DNA of 64,000 bases, from contig CM055899.1 of assembly GCA_029582155.1 (NCBI GenBank), forward strand, positions 80,111,556 through 80,175,555. The letters run 5' to 3'. The translations under genes were made by a program, and so were the position numbers. Shown here in pieces: positions 23,250 through 35,919 of this stretch. Below the pieces are notes generated by a model, which was not told where the DNA came from, did not search any database, and saw only the letters and a list, made by a program, of their open reading frames with translations. The stretch's first letter is position 1; the number at the start of each line of letters is the position of its first letter. The DNA comes from Panopea generosa. Taxonomy: Eukaryota > Mollusca > Bivalvia > Adapedonta > Hiatellidae.

Positions 23250-23387
23250 CTTCGTCACATTTTTCTCCAGCCCAGCCAGGAGAACATCCGTCTGGACACT
23301 TTCCGGTTACATTATTACACGTCTGTGTACACCGGTAGCATTCATACTGGCATAATTTTCCATAGTAGTATTTCGGGCAAAGAGATT
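23250..23387 (-). CDS. EGF-like exon (eight-cysteine)
   Basis: The 138-bp exon (ttgaag acceptor, donor G|gtaagt, phase 1-1) encodes ESLCPKYYYGKLCQYEC, then CNNVTGKCPDGC and GWAGEKCDEG. It has eight cysteines in the MEGF-type spacing and the same NVTG sequon as its paralogues. The acceptor has a poor pyrimidine tract. Immediately downstream, inside the intron, are several decayed tandem copies of the exon's 3' half together with its donor (22.83-23.25 kb). They may act as decoy splice sites, or are simply dead. It joins in phase to the kringle N-half at 21.0 kb. Confidence 0.85.
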
Positions 23388-23389
23388 CT

Positions 23390-24940
23390 TCAACATATAT
23401 AATACAATCTAAACATTTGAACTCGATAATACAACTACAAAAACATAAAAGTTCTCGAAAAAGCAACAAAACTAAAGGGCGATGCAGCGGCAAATAGAAA
23501 AGTTGATTAGATAAAAGTTTAATTTACTCACTACTTAATACTAAACTGAACATCACTTCTTCAATTGAACGTTCCACTCGCAAAATACGTTTCATTTATT
23601 ATGTTATATTTATAACGGCATCACGATTGTGATTTACATTTTCTTTAAAAAAATGAAGTTATATTATAATCCTCATATTTAAGTATCATAAATCACGGCA
23701 AAATTATCAATGCATATAAAGACAATTATTGCAGCAGTTACTAAAAGGTGTGAATCGAGTCAACTCGAATAAATCTCTATTTTACACTTAATTAAAAGCA
23801 TATACCAAACTGTTATAAGTCATAATAAATACAACTGCCTTACCGAAATAGCGATGAGGCAGAAGAAAAAGAATATTTTATCAACTGTTACAGTTTCTCG
23901 TTACAAAACATAACTATACAATAAATATTTACATGTCAGTTATCAGTATATAAATATCACACAATTATTTATGATTATAGTATTAAGTATGATATTAAAT
24001 CTTAGCATTCCCTTATTAAAGTATCACTCATGATTCGCCTAATATACTGAACGGAATATCTAATCTGTCACCAGACATTCTATGTACCAGACAAATTAAG
24101 TATTTTCCAAAATATTTTAAAGCAAATTCTTTAAAAATTGGACTTGAATAGAAAACAACATTTGGTTATGTAAAAGCAATACAAACTTGCCTGCTAATGT
24201 CGTTTACAAAGTTTAATAACGTTACTCAACAGTTTAACGAAGATATTGGAAATACAAAAGTGGCTGGTTAGCTGTCCTGTTCAGTAAAGTAAAAGCTTCC
24301 TCAATAAATTTACCTAAATTAGCAAGATAAAGTTAAGTTATTAATAGTGATAGAAATTTAAACAAACTTAGATGACGGATATAAAACTGACGAATAGATA
24401 TGTTTCTTATGTCATTATAGGCAGAACAAATAAAAATAAAGTGAAATTCGTCTTCTATATCGTTAGAAATACATATTTAACAAATACCGTTCATGTGTCT
24501 CTACTCGTAATTTTGCATACCTGCTAATTCCAATCCTTAAGCAATGTGATGATAACCGTAGCCTGGCAAAAGCAATTCGAAGACGTCTTGTACTTAATAT
24601 ATTAAGATAGTTTGAATAGCATAAATGAAATTTAACTTTTTTATATAAAATCAATACCCTGTTGCTATTAAGGTCAGCCAACCAATTTTAAGTGAATTTG
24701 TCAACCAAACGATGCCTGAACAAAGACAGAAAGCTCCCGGCTTGTTGATATTTAACTTTTCATTCGATATGAACATAAAACATACGTGTATAAATAATGT
24801 TTTACTTTTGCCACCCTGTTCTTTAATCTCTTTTAACTACCAGTAAGAGCGCGTTCGTAAACAGCCGTCACAATGATATTGTCTATGTTAATAAACTTCA
24901 GCCAATATATAACAATCCTAGCAAATATACTAATACATAA
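23390..24940. other. Intron sequence, nothing recognised
   Basis: AT-rich with scattered ORFs under 75 codons and no familiar motif. Confidence 0.4.
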
Positions 24941-24949
24941 TGGGTATCA

Positions 24950-26335
24950 CCCTAATTCTCCGTAAACACCTGCATTACATATTGTTGTTTTTATCCCTAA
25001 CATGTGTTTGCAAAAGCGTATTTCTAAGAGGATTCTTTCTATTTCTTTAGATTTAGTAACACCCTACATTTCGCATCTATAGTTTAGAAATGACGATACA
25101 AATACACGTCTAACAATTGAAGCGATGACTTTGGGCTCAACTCAAATTTTTTTCATATTGAATGTCAATACATTCATTGCTTTAAGATATTTGCCACAAA
25201 TTGCTTGCTGGCTTAGACAAAACGATCAGGTATAATTTAAAATAATACCTAAATAGTGAAAAATTATCTACTACTTTAAGTGAATAACCATTATAAAAAC
25301 CACCTCTTTTACTTAATTCATTTTTCCAAAGACGACAATTTTCGTTTGATCTGTATTCAATTCTAATCCCTATTCTTCACAATAAGTATAGACATAATTT
25401 AATCTTTATTGTAATTTATCTGGACTCGAACCTATACCATCGGAAAAAAGTAAATGGATCAGCGTAACGTCATTAAGAATTCACGTATTGTCTGAACTGC
25501 TTTTCAAAGTTTCAAGTCTTCACTGTATAGTGCAAACATTATTGGCGAGATTATCTCGCCTTGTTTTAGGCAAACCGAGTCTATTTTTTTTTTCAATAGT
25601 TTGAAGCATAATGCCAGCGTCAACTGTTGATTTCCCTTTTCTGTGTATAATGTTCTCTGCTTTTGTACCAATTACTGTTACGTCTATTTAGTACACTTGT
25701 AAATAATTTCCCCATTCTGCTTACAAGAGAAATACCCCTATAAAAGTTTTCCTTATCGTCCTTTTTATGTAATGTATAATAACCCCACTAACCAAAACCC
25801 TAGAAAAAAAATCCTGAATAAAATATTATGTTAAAAATGTCTGTTATATGTGCAGATAATATGTCACATGACGAGATTAGATATTCATTTAAAATGTCGT
25901 CAGACGTGGCCTTATTTATTTTTAATAAATAATGGTGATTCGACTTCTGATATAGATATTTGCCTATCCAGCTCATTATCATTAACCTCATGAGTATCAT
26001 TAACATCGTTCTCATCATTATGATAGTTAGTTTGTATATCCTTGTATAAATTATCGAAGTACGTACGAAAATCGTCTAACGAAATATCGGGTGTCTTCAG
26101 CTTATTGGAAGAAAAATGTTTCCAAAAATCATGCGGTTTTAAATGTCGCATATTTTCCAATTCTTTCATTTGTTTCTTTTTTAACAAATAACTTAAATCC
26201 TGCCTTAGTATCCGCGAGTAAAATTCGCTCTGATTTATTTCTATTGAAATTAAACAATGCGTCCCGATACGCTATTTTCGCTTGTTGGCATGAAGTGTCA
26301 AACCATTTATAAGTATCAGTACTATACGATAAAAA
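24950..26335 (-). pseudogene. Decayed non-LTR retrotransposon (endonuclease C-end through RT)
   Basis: Read on the minus strand in order: WFDTSCQQAKIAYRDALFNF (endonuclease-RT linker, about 26.3 kb), LKPHDFWKHFSS (26.1 kb), KATSDDILNEYLISS (25.9 kb), YRGISLVSRMGKLFTSVLN (25.7 kb), GEIISPILFALYSEDL (25.5 kb) and NTDQTKIVVFGK (25.35 kb). These are consecutive conserved blocks of a LINE polymerase, close to those of CR1/Jockey-like groups, though the clade is not settled. Several stops and frameshifts separate the blocks, and the catalytic FADD block is unreadable (LFSDG). The 5' end is missing. Confidence 0.82.
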
Positions 26336-26439
26336 GCCGCATTTTACAGAATACAGAATACATATATTGTATTTGACTTTAGCATACGTGATCGAGTATA
26401 CAAGTCAGCTCTGTATACTTTTGAGACGTTCTCATCAAA

Positions 26440-26875
26440 CGCATGACTATCGTTCTAAACTTAGATATGGAATGGGTACCGGATCTTGGGAATTATCTTG
26501 GAGATTTGACGAATAAAGTACCTGACAATCGAATACTGACATTCGTTACAGGGGGTCCATAAAATACTATTACAAATTGGAAAAACCTGATGAAGATGGA
26601 AAATTAATCCATTGTAAAGTAAGGGGTATCACTCTAAACCACAAAAACTTAAAATAAGTCAATTATGACACCCTGAAGAACATGGTTACAAACAATCCTA
26701 ACGAAGTTGTGACGGTGACTGACTGCAATAAGTTATGTAGAGACAGGGGTCAAGCAAAACTTTTGACTGTACAACAAACCAAAGACTATTGCGTATTGTG
26801 TTTGACAAGAGAGTGCGAAAGGGTCATGTGTCTTAACCGTATGGTTACTGAAATATGAACTGTCTGCTTTAAATG
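26440..26875 (+). pseudogene. Polinton/Maverick-like DNA polymerase B fossil (C-terminal part)
   Basis: Blocks reading LGNYLGDLTNKVPDN, LTFVTGGP, HCKVRGITLNH and VNYDTLKNMV, in that order, match the C-terminal part of protein-primed family-B polymerases of Polintons (usual G.YLGDLTDE, FVSGGPKNY, CKVRGFTLN). It is a broken fragment of a few hundred bases. No capsid, integrase, protease or terminal repeat of such an element was found around it. It appears old. Confidence 0.65.
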
Positions 26876-26879
26876 CGTA

Positions 26880-28620
26880 ATTCTTAAATGTGAATAATGT
26901 AAATAAAACATGACATGCATAAATGTAGTACCTTGTTGAATAAAAATAAAAGACTGAAACGTATATGCTGTACAACATTGACTCCCTTAAATGGACATGA
27001 TAAAACACTATGGAGATTGCTGAAAGTATGGAGATATTATATAACTAACTTAATGCTACGGATGAGGTGATGTATGACGGAGCATTAGGAACCGCTTTCA
27101 GTTTTCACGAACCGCTATAAGCATGGGAAAAAACAGGAGTGACCCCGTCTAATAAGAGGACCTGACCTGTTAATGTCCGCTCGTACTATTAATTATTTCT
27201 GGCGTTATCTCTTGTCTGAGAATCACAAATAATGATCTCATAAAAGATTAACTGAAAATTCCCTCCTTCAAAAATCCAAAATATCGGCTTTATATAGAAC
27301 ATATAGTAAAAAAAATACCTATAGTGAGGGCCTTCACTGCTCACACGTCATAACGTCATACATACGTACGTAATAAATATGCACGTCATAACTATACACG
27401 TCATAAATATATATCACATTCATTGGAGAAAAAACGTTTGTCCAATTTTAGCCATATCATAGTATCATGATTATTTTTAATTACTGATACGCTTTTATTT
27501 CACAAATGTATCATTGTTATAAAACAAACGAAATAAAACATGATGATGTTTATATGAATTCTGGTTAAAATAATATGTATAAGATTCACAAATGTTATAC
27601 ATATCAACACAGTCTCCATAACTAATAACATCTCGATGTTTATGCCAATAAGAAAAAAATCGACTTATGATGATTTTATGATAAAAAGAATATCTTATTT
27701 TTTGTTAAAAAAGAATCATAGAGAAAATTAATGTGATTATTTATCAACAATCATATGGTTACCGACTTATAATGGAGAGAGTGAAAAAGAAAAAGAAAAA
27801 TGTAATTGCATCACTCATGTCAATATTGTTAATATTTCATAAAAGCTTTTTCAGTTTTAAATGATATTTTCTTTTTTTATAGTTTAAATGATAAAAAGTC
27901 CCCATTTTATTTCATGTATTTCTGGTTTGTCATGTGAAAGAACTATATTTCGTTCTTTTTCGAGTCTCTTCCATATACTTTATGAACAAATGTATTTTTG
28001 GAACATATTTTGTGAGTTGCTTTCAAATATACACTATTTTGCACAAATCATTAATTGATTCTATAATTATTTGTTTAAATTCCAAACGAAATTGTGTCTT
28101 TGCATTAATAAAAGTTTAAATATATCCCTTATTCTGTCCAAAATGTCTGCACATGAAAGCATTTCAAGAACAAGTGACCAGTTGTTTCTATATAAACTTT
28201 ACAAAATCATCACAGTTTGAATTTAATATTTTAAATTTCATCAAAGAAATTATATGTACGAATACATGTTTTTAATAAAAATACAACGGTAATAAAATAT
28301 ATTGAATAAATACAAGTAAATATACAGAAATACGCGATAAATCGAATAGTTTACTTAAGATACGCATTTATTTCACAGTCCAAAATGTTGTATGTTTAAT
28401 TTAGGTTTATCTACAGAAATACTAATGTCATAGCTAGCAAGATCTAAATTATATGTTATTTGTGACAATATATAAAATCGTTAAGCCGACATGTTTCGCA
28501 ATATAGTTTTATTGTTTGATATGTATCATATATGAAATACTAGTAAACATGAAACTAGCTTGATAACGCTGATATAAACAAGGTTATATCTTTGGCATAA
28601 AACCTAGCTAAATATAATTT
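26880..28620. other. Intron sequence with a short CACGTCATAA repeat
   Basis: About four to five copies of cacgtcata(a) words cluster at 27,335-27,415. Otherwise it is AT-rich with no recognised gene. Confidence 0.4.
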
Positions 28621-28630
28621 GTATACTTAC

Positions 28631-28781
28631 CGTTCTTACGTGTCCGAACATTTCCTGGGCATTCATCAATACTGCATAAATCGATATCAATAACACCTCG
28701 CCCCTTGTCAACATAGCATTGTGGCGTATCAATATTATTCCAACTACGGCAGAAGTTATGATCGATTACTTGTCCATATAG
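28631..28781 (-). CDS. Kringle domain, C-terminal half exon (divergent)
   Basis: The 151-bp exon (ttatag acceptor, phase 0; G|gtaagt donor, phase 1) encodes VIDHNFCRSWNNIDTPQCYV, then DLCSIDECPGNVRTRKN. The HNFCR, CYV and C..(D/P).C landmarks of a kringle C-half remain, but the usual NP after CR and the Trp before CYV are replaced, and the exon carries about nine extra residues after the last cysteine. Open frame and good splice sites suggest it is still used. Its expected N-half partner was not found upstream, where 20 kb of mobile DNA intervenes. Its phase-1 end fits the EGF exon at 23.3 kb. Confidence 0.8.
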
Positions 28782-28789
28782 CTATAAAT

Positions 28790-29615
28790 ATAATGCATGA
28801 ACAAATAAACTAAAAATTGATATGAAAATTGATAATTCATAAGTGACATTTGCATCAATTCAATGTCGCTTCCGTTAAACTTACGCCACTCATTAACTCA
28901 TTTATTATTTGATATAACTGATCTCTTGCTACTATCGTTACCCCCACTTGTCACTTGGCGATGTATGTCCAAGTAAATACAATGTAATGCAATGTAGTTA
29001 TTCCTAAGAGACATTTCGCGTGTCTAAGGATACTGTCAGTAAAGCAACCAATACAGCCATACGTAACATGTTGACTCTGAATTCAAAATCAATATCATAT
29101 TAGAAGATGCAAAGTTTTCATTTGCCAATGTTGGCTCTATCGTTTTATTGACATTAATCATACATATATATACACATTACACATTACACATTCTATGTCT
29201 AGTATTTGTTTTATTCCCTATAGCCCAAACAACTTTACTTGGGTATTCTAGTCTGATCAAGTTTACATGGGTATTAATACAACGGGACGGGTGGCACAAC
29301 TCGGCTTAAATCTAAGGTTACGTTATCACACTATATTACCGGCCATCGGGAAAGGACAATCGAGCTATTGCAAATACAATACATGTTTTATTTAATTTCG
29401 AGTTTTCTTTATTTTATCTCATACATTTATAGCGATTTAAGAAACGAGATCATATTAGAAATATCTGTAATTGATTTATATGTACATAACTTGTCAACAA
29501 AGTTGTGTTCAGAAGTGTTTTCAAACCGTAAGGTACCAGGGGCTTAGACTGAAGCTATTTTAAAGTTTAATCTTATATGTAATTGCTTTACATTGACTTT
29601 AAAATAAGTTCTGAC
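28790..29615. other. Intron sequence, nothing firm
   Basis: Searched on the minus strand for the kringle N-half that should precede the 28.7-kb exon; none with both YRG and C..W was found. Confidence 0.4.
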
Positions 29616-29619
29616 AACT

Positions 29620-29893
29620 TGAACAAATGACGTTCGAAATCTTCCTTAGTAAAATCATTGAAATATATCTGTATAAGCATATTGTAGTTGGATACCATTT
29701 CTAAGTTTAAACTGATGTATTTTACTTCGATGGTGAAACAAGTTATTACAACTTATACAAGTCACACCAGTACTAAGCATATGCGTAAAAAGTGTCTTGC
29801 TTAAGCACGCCACACATATCCGTGGAGGAGGAGCGAAACCATGGTCCTCCGATCCTTGGTCCGAATCTTTATCACTAGACCACGAGCTGTATT
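29620..29893 (-). mobile_element. tRNA-derived SINE, family 2 copy 2
   Basis: The minus-strand head gctcgtggtctagtgataaa and ccatggtttcgctcctcctc are followed by gtgtggcgtgcttaagcaag, cttagtactggtgtgac and a gaagatttcgaacgtcattt end. It is homologous to 12.35-12.63 kb and carries an extra internal stretch of about 100 bp. Confidence 0.7.
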
Positions 29894-30659
29894 CAAATCT
29901 AGCCAAACCTATTCTACAAATCGCACTGTCTGTATATGCTTCTAATGTTTGGACAAATTCACCGTACATGTTAAACATGCATCTATTTTTTTAGTTATTT
30001 TCTGTGTCTAACGCAGATTCGAAAAACTATGATATATTGATGACTCTTACTGACAAAGACCTAACATGCCGAATGTCATTAATTTGTTAAATTCAGAAAA
30101 CAACATTTTTTATTTAAATAAGAAATATAGCAATATATTTATGATACACATGTATCTTCCATTACAATAGTTTTGGTAAATAATATCATGTTGTATACTC
30201 CGATGAGTGAATATTCTAGACGACTCTGGGTTGTTACGGTCAATTCGAAAAGGCCGTTTCTCAAGAAAATCATTGTGTATCATATAAGTATTGAAATAGG
30301 TTTTTAAATGAAAATAAAGTATCCAACTATAATTCATAATTGAAATAAGATTGATATGGATTTTCAAATCCACCTTCAACGTGACACATGTCAAATGATA
30401 TTTTAATCGGTTAAAGCGAAATGTAATGTCATCTCTAACACTAGCATGGACGCACTGTTAGACGACGCCCACCTCTTCATACAGGCTGCTTTTATGATAA
30501 ACCAAAGTCTACAGCATGTAATAAATATGGCTGATTCAAATCATAATCTTGTTTCGCACAATCAAAAATTTTGTTCCAACATCCTAACATACTGCCCGTT
30601 GAAGTAAACATTTTGTTACATTGAAACACACAACCTATTTAACTGCCAATGCCATGAAG

Positions 30660-31010
30660 CACATTTTAACTTGTCAATGCGGTCACCTCTTATACGCGGT
30701 CACCTGTGTTAAATGGCCACTTCAACACCCCCACCCCGTGTTAATTGCCTCTATAAAGTACATGTTTTAAACGGTCACCTCTTGAACCTGGCCAGCGGCC
30801 AGTCTATTTCATCCCAAACAGTCCCAGTAAGCGGTAAACGGTCACATGTGACTGCTGATCCTTTATCACTTAGCGGTCATATCTTTTATCTGGCCCTATT
30901 TCAATCATATTGTATTATCCCGGGTATAAAGCATTTCACTACCACCATATCATACCGTGTGTTCTATATGTTTAGATCGGAAGCGAAGCCACGATAGACA
31001 AGTGTAGCCG
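30660..31010 (+). repeat. GGTCACC-rich repeat block
   Basis: Repeats of (g)cggtcacctcttatac, ggtcacctgtgttaaatggc, cggtcacctcttgaacctgg, cggtcacatgtgactgctga and agcggtcatatcttttatct occur within 250 bp, forming a degenerate tandem pattern with a 25-60-bp step. The composition is more GC-rich than the surroundings. Possibly part of an interspersed element; family not identified. Confidence 0.55.
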
Positions 31011-31474
31011 TTAATTGTTGTTGAAAGATTCCCCCTGTAGGATAGTCCCTCAATTAAGCACTCTGTAATGAGAAAACAAAGATGTAACGTGCTTGAATAT
31101 AGATATTGGAACAGTTTGAAACATATACATGTATAATTAATTTATTTATGTTTTATTGGATCAGATTTTGACAAACGTTAAACAATTTTATAACAAACTC
31201 GTTTTTAATATATTTCGACTTTTAATACAAATGATAATTTTAACAGAAAAGTAATACTGTTGATGTTATTGCTACTACATTAATTTTTTTCTTAGTATGA
31301 GTGTTGATTATTTGCTACTACTGTTGTTATAAGTGTTGTTAATAGCATTGATGTCATAATTTATCTTCAGGCTACTTATTATTGTTGTTATCATTAATAT
31401 TCTGTTTATGATTATATATATAACTTTATTATCATTAAAATGTTATTATTATTATTTTTATTTTTATTAGTGGT

Positions 31475-31690
31475 TTGCGGGATCGTCTCCAGATCGTTAC
31501 CTCTTATCGCTAAGGTAGTAGGTTCGAGTTACGCTCGCTCCTTTTCATCTATGAAGTTACTGGTTACTTGCGGAAGGATGGTGGTTCATTCCGATTCATT
31601 TTGAGTTCTTGCTTCTCCAATAAAAATGGACATGCCACATGCATGTTTAATGTGAAATGTGTCGGAAATGGCGTTATATCACATTCAAAA
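31475..31690 (+). mobile_element. tRNA-derived SINE, family shared with 63.1 kb
   Basis: gatcgttacctcttatcgct and aaggtagtaggttcgagtta (box B) are followed by tacttgcggaaggatggtgg. The copy at 63.12-63.27 kb has ctaaggtcgtaggttcgta and tacatgaggaaggatgattg. The SINE's 3' end runs into an (ATT)n tract. Confidence 0.65.
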
Positions 31691-31769
31691 AATATTATCG
31701 TTATTATAATAATCATTATCATTAATACCATTATTGTAATTATAACTATAACTGTTATTACTATTACTG

Positions 31770-31863
<94 letters not shown>
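31690..31863. repeat. Long ATT microsatellite
   Basis: Nearly pure (ATT)n for about 100 bp after an imperfect lead-in. Poly-isoleucine ORFs on both strands derive from it. Confidence 0.97.
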
Positions 31864-31864
<1 letters not shown>

Positions 31865-32351
31865 GCAAAATGAACATAGACCGACAACTCACGAGTGTAG
31901 AATACAAGTATACTTAAAATAAAATTTACAATTTACATTTTTTATTTTATATGAATAAAATTACGACTATACAATTATACAATATATACAATTTAAAGCA
32001 AATTACTCAACAAAATAACACAGCTGCTTAAAAATGTCCTATGATGGAAATAACACTTTTTTACACAGTTCTTTCTCCTACACGTTCCGTTTATCTATAT
32101 CAAGTTCCAAACTGCTTACACCATATGAATGTTCAAACTGTTATAAAAATACACTAATAGTGTATTTAAGATACTACTACCGCGTCCGGACTATCGTTAA
32201 TTTAGCGTCAGTCGTCCCTCGTGGCGATGGCTATATAAACAGGATTATCGTTCCTAGAACTCTGTACTGAGTTTCTCTGGCTTTACGTCGCCTCGTACCG
32301 ACTGTCTTCGATCGTACTCCGACACCAGGATCGTCAAGTCGTACATATGAC

Positions 32352-33539
32352 GAGTATGTGGGTTGCTGTCCTTATGACGGTACTACTACCAGCTGACTTC
32401 ATGTCACGTCTACACGTCATTAACGTAGCGAACACATCTCTTGCTAACGCCTAAAAACCGCTACAGTTTATATATATATAAACTCAGATTTACAAGATAC
32501 TCAATATGTATTAGCATGGCGTTTATTACTTACCATCTATCAATTTCTTGGTATTTTATCAATATATGATAACAGTTCGTTCAGTTCTTACTATCTGCAG
32601 TTCATGGTAGTTTAAACATCTCATATATGAACTTCCGCCAATCTCAAAGTAGCAATTATATATATACATAGTTTCTCATTTATAATATAAACAATTACAG
32701 ACCAATTCTGTATCTATTCACTTTGTGAATATAGGAATAAGCATGCAAATTTAATAACACATATCAATCAATGCTAACATGATGAATTTCAATATTTCAT
32801 CGTAAACACGATTTCAACAGCTCAAAATACGTTCTCAGATTCCTCGGCCTATATTCTAACAAAACAACTCTCAATACCGCAGATGTGAAATAAAATTACA
32901 GACAATCTCGTTGGAATGGGTATGAACAATTTATACACCTTTAATTAGATCTGATTACATTAATATTATATATATATATATATATCAGCCATTTAAAAAA
33001 CTCAACCATATACAACAAAATATTAAACTCAACATACCCATCTGCCGTTATGTATTGGAACAGTAACATTCTCAATCCTTCTCGTCACGACAACTCCAAA
33101 AGATGTTTCTGCTAGACTGGACAGTGTTCCTTAATACAGTCGGACATATATAGCAAAACACTCCACATACCTTAGTGAATTTCGTGCAAATTATGAAACA
33201 ACAAAATTTCAGTAAAGCGTACGATATGGTACTTTGCGGATTTTACGCTATTCGGCCAAATGTAAAATTAAATTAGTTTTATGACAAATAAACCAGTTTG
33301 ATTGTTCTAATTTTCTTAAAACTAAATGCGATTTGATGAAAAAAATGTCAAAATGATTTATTCTTTAATCAAAGAATGAATATGTAAAACAATCTTAAAA
33401 ACGTTACTCCTATCGAACTATCAAAACGTTTTAACACTTCCACGCTACCTGTTATAAATAAAGCCTATATCATTCCAATAGACACGTACTAGCTGACACT
33501 ACTAAATTAGGCCACAACAACCTAACTATTTTTGTCACA
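32352..33539 (-). repeat. Left LTR of the Gmr1-like element (3' LTR)
   Basis: Shares gagtatgtgggttgctgtcc at its low end and ggccacaacaacc...gtcaca at its high end with the right LTR. It preserves the uninterrupted target of DNA transposon copy B at 33,049-33,050 (gccgtta|tgtattgg). Confidence 0.85.
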
Positions 33540-35919
33540 GCACGTTCCCCCTAAGGAGAGAAGTGGTTACACTTTTTATAACTTTCAGAGTAAATTCACA
33601 AATAAGATTCCCTCTGTTAATTAGCATTTTACTAGTTTATATTTACTAGTTACCTAATTAAATATATATTTATATACAATTTACACAGCTCCTAAAACAT
33701 AGACTTCTCTGACCTTATTTACTAAATCTATATAATACTTGATTTAGTACAATTAAAATAACATAATTCTGAAATAATGAACTGAACTTATACTACTAAC
33801 ACTTCACTACTCAGTCTCTGCTTTACTCACTAATCTAATCTGCCTTTACCTCATTCGACAATCTACTTAGATAATCTGCTCCTACATTATCTCTTCCAGG
33901 AATTACTTGAATTCTCATCCTATATGGTTGCCCATCTTATCAACCTAGAATTCGCCATCTTCGACTTATTCAAGTAGGTCAGAGGTGGTGATCAGTTTCT
34001 ACGATGAACTCCTTTCCAAATAAGTACTGGTGGAATTTCAAAATTCCCCAAATCACCTCTAGACACTCTTTCTCAATAACGGAATAGTTCTTTCTTTTGT
34101 CTAGTAATTTATTGCTCCCATAAGCCATTAGTAATTTCTCACCTTCCGTTCCTGGAGCAATACCGCTCCCAATCCCACATCGGAAGAGTCCGTTCTGAGT
34201 ATGAACGATTTATAGAGATCTGGTAACTTCAATATAGGAGGTCCCACCATGTCTGAAATGCATTCTCCTGACTCTCTCCCCACAATACCTTATTTATCTG
34301 GCCCTTCTTTGTAAAATCTGTTAATGGTACCCCAATAGCAGTAAAAAATAGGAATAAACTTCCTGTAAAATCCTACTACACCTAAGAAAGATCTTACCTG
34401 CTTCTTAGTAGTCGGTCTATCCGCTTTTAGGACTGCCTTTATCTTTTCTTATTCTGGCATCAACGTCTGCGACTCACAAATTTCATGTCCCAAAAACTCT
34501 AATTTGCAAAACCCTATAAAGCACTTACTTTGCCTAGCTGGTAGACTAGCTACCCGTAGTCTGTTAAATATTTTACGTAAAGAGATAACATGCTGCTCCC
34601 ATGTACTCGTGAATATTAAAATATCATCTACTAAGCTATCGGCATAGGCTATATCTTTCAATACCTTTCTCATTAACCTACATAATATACTTCCGGCACA
34701 TACTAAACCAAATGGCATCTTATTAAACCGAAACAATCCTTTGGATGTTTCAAAAGAAGTCATATCCTTTGCCTTCTGTGTTAAAGGGACCTATCAACAA
34801 CCTTTACTAAGATCTATCTTAGAGAAATACCTAGCTCCTGACAATTTTGAAAAAATATCCTCCATATTTGGCATAGGCTGTGCATCGAATACAGTTACCT
34901 TGTTTAGTTGTCTAAAATCAATACAAAATCTTATGCTATCATCTTTCTTTCTCAACAATACTGCTGGGCTTGAGAATGGTACATTTGAAGGCTCGACTAC
35001 ACCTAACTCTAACATTTTGCTTACTTCCTCGTCGACTGTTGCTAACGACTGGTATGGTATAGGATAACATCTAACTGGTTCACTGGTATTAAACTTAATA
35101 TCATGTTCAATGAAAGAAGTAGTTCCTGGTATGTCAGTTAAAAGATCAGCGAACTCCTTCAAAACATGATCTACCTGCTTTTGCTGTTTCTCAGACAACT
35201 CCTGACATATATGAACATCTTCTACACTTTCTTAGCCTACCACAGATGGGCACCCTAATAGTATATCAACATCAATCCATTTTACCTCCGATTCATCTAT
35301 CTTCCTGTCTTCCTCACTTTCTATTACTGCAGCACGAACAACTGCCAATATACCTTTACCTTCAATGCGATCATCTACTCCCCTCTCATTGAACTTCTTC
35401 AGCATATTGGCATGAAATGTCTTTTCATTACCATTCATATCAATCCTATAATCCATCTCGTTCATGACCTTCAAAACAGTAAATGGACCTTCCTATGCAA
35501 TAATAACTTGTTGTTTACTGGAAGTAATACTAGGACCTTCATGCCTTCTGTAAACTTTCTCAACCTTGCCTTTTTGTTATAGTACTTCTTTTGTCTTAAC
35601 TTAGCCTTGCTTAATTGCTCTTGAGCCATCTTACATGTTTCTTCAAGTCTTTCTCGTAGATCTACTATATACTGATAAGTCGACTTTACCTCACTATCAC
35701 TGACTTCTCCTGACCATAACTCTTCAATATACTCAACGGTCCTCTTACAGATCAGAGTAATTCGAATGGTGAAAATCCCAAACTTTCCTGAGGTACGTCT
35801 CTATAAGCAAATAACGTAGCACAGATGATATTATAGTTGCCGTTGACACTAAAACTGACCTTTCGAAGCCACTTGTTCAAAGTCAGAGACAGGGAGCACA
35901 TAGAACCGTACAGAGGCAA

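Noticed and set aside
29060-29190. Kringle N-half suggested by STCYVWLYW
   Set aside because: No first Cys, no YRG, stops upstream and no acceptor in the right phase.
30640-30700. Kringle N-half suggested by RGD...KCASW
   Set aside because: Spacing between the RG and the Cys is wrong and the segment is part of the GGTCACC repeat.
31564-31887. Poly-isoleucine ORFs on both strands
   Set aside because: Direct translation of an ATT microsatellite.
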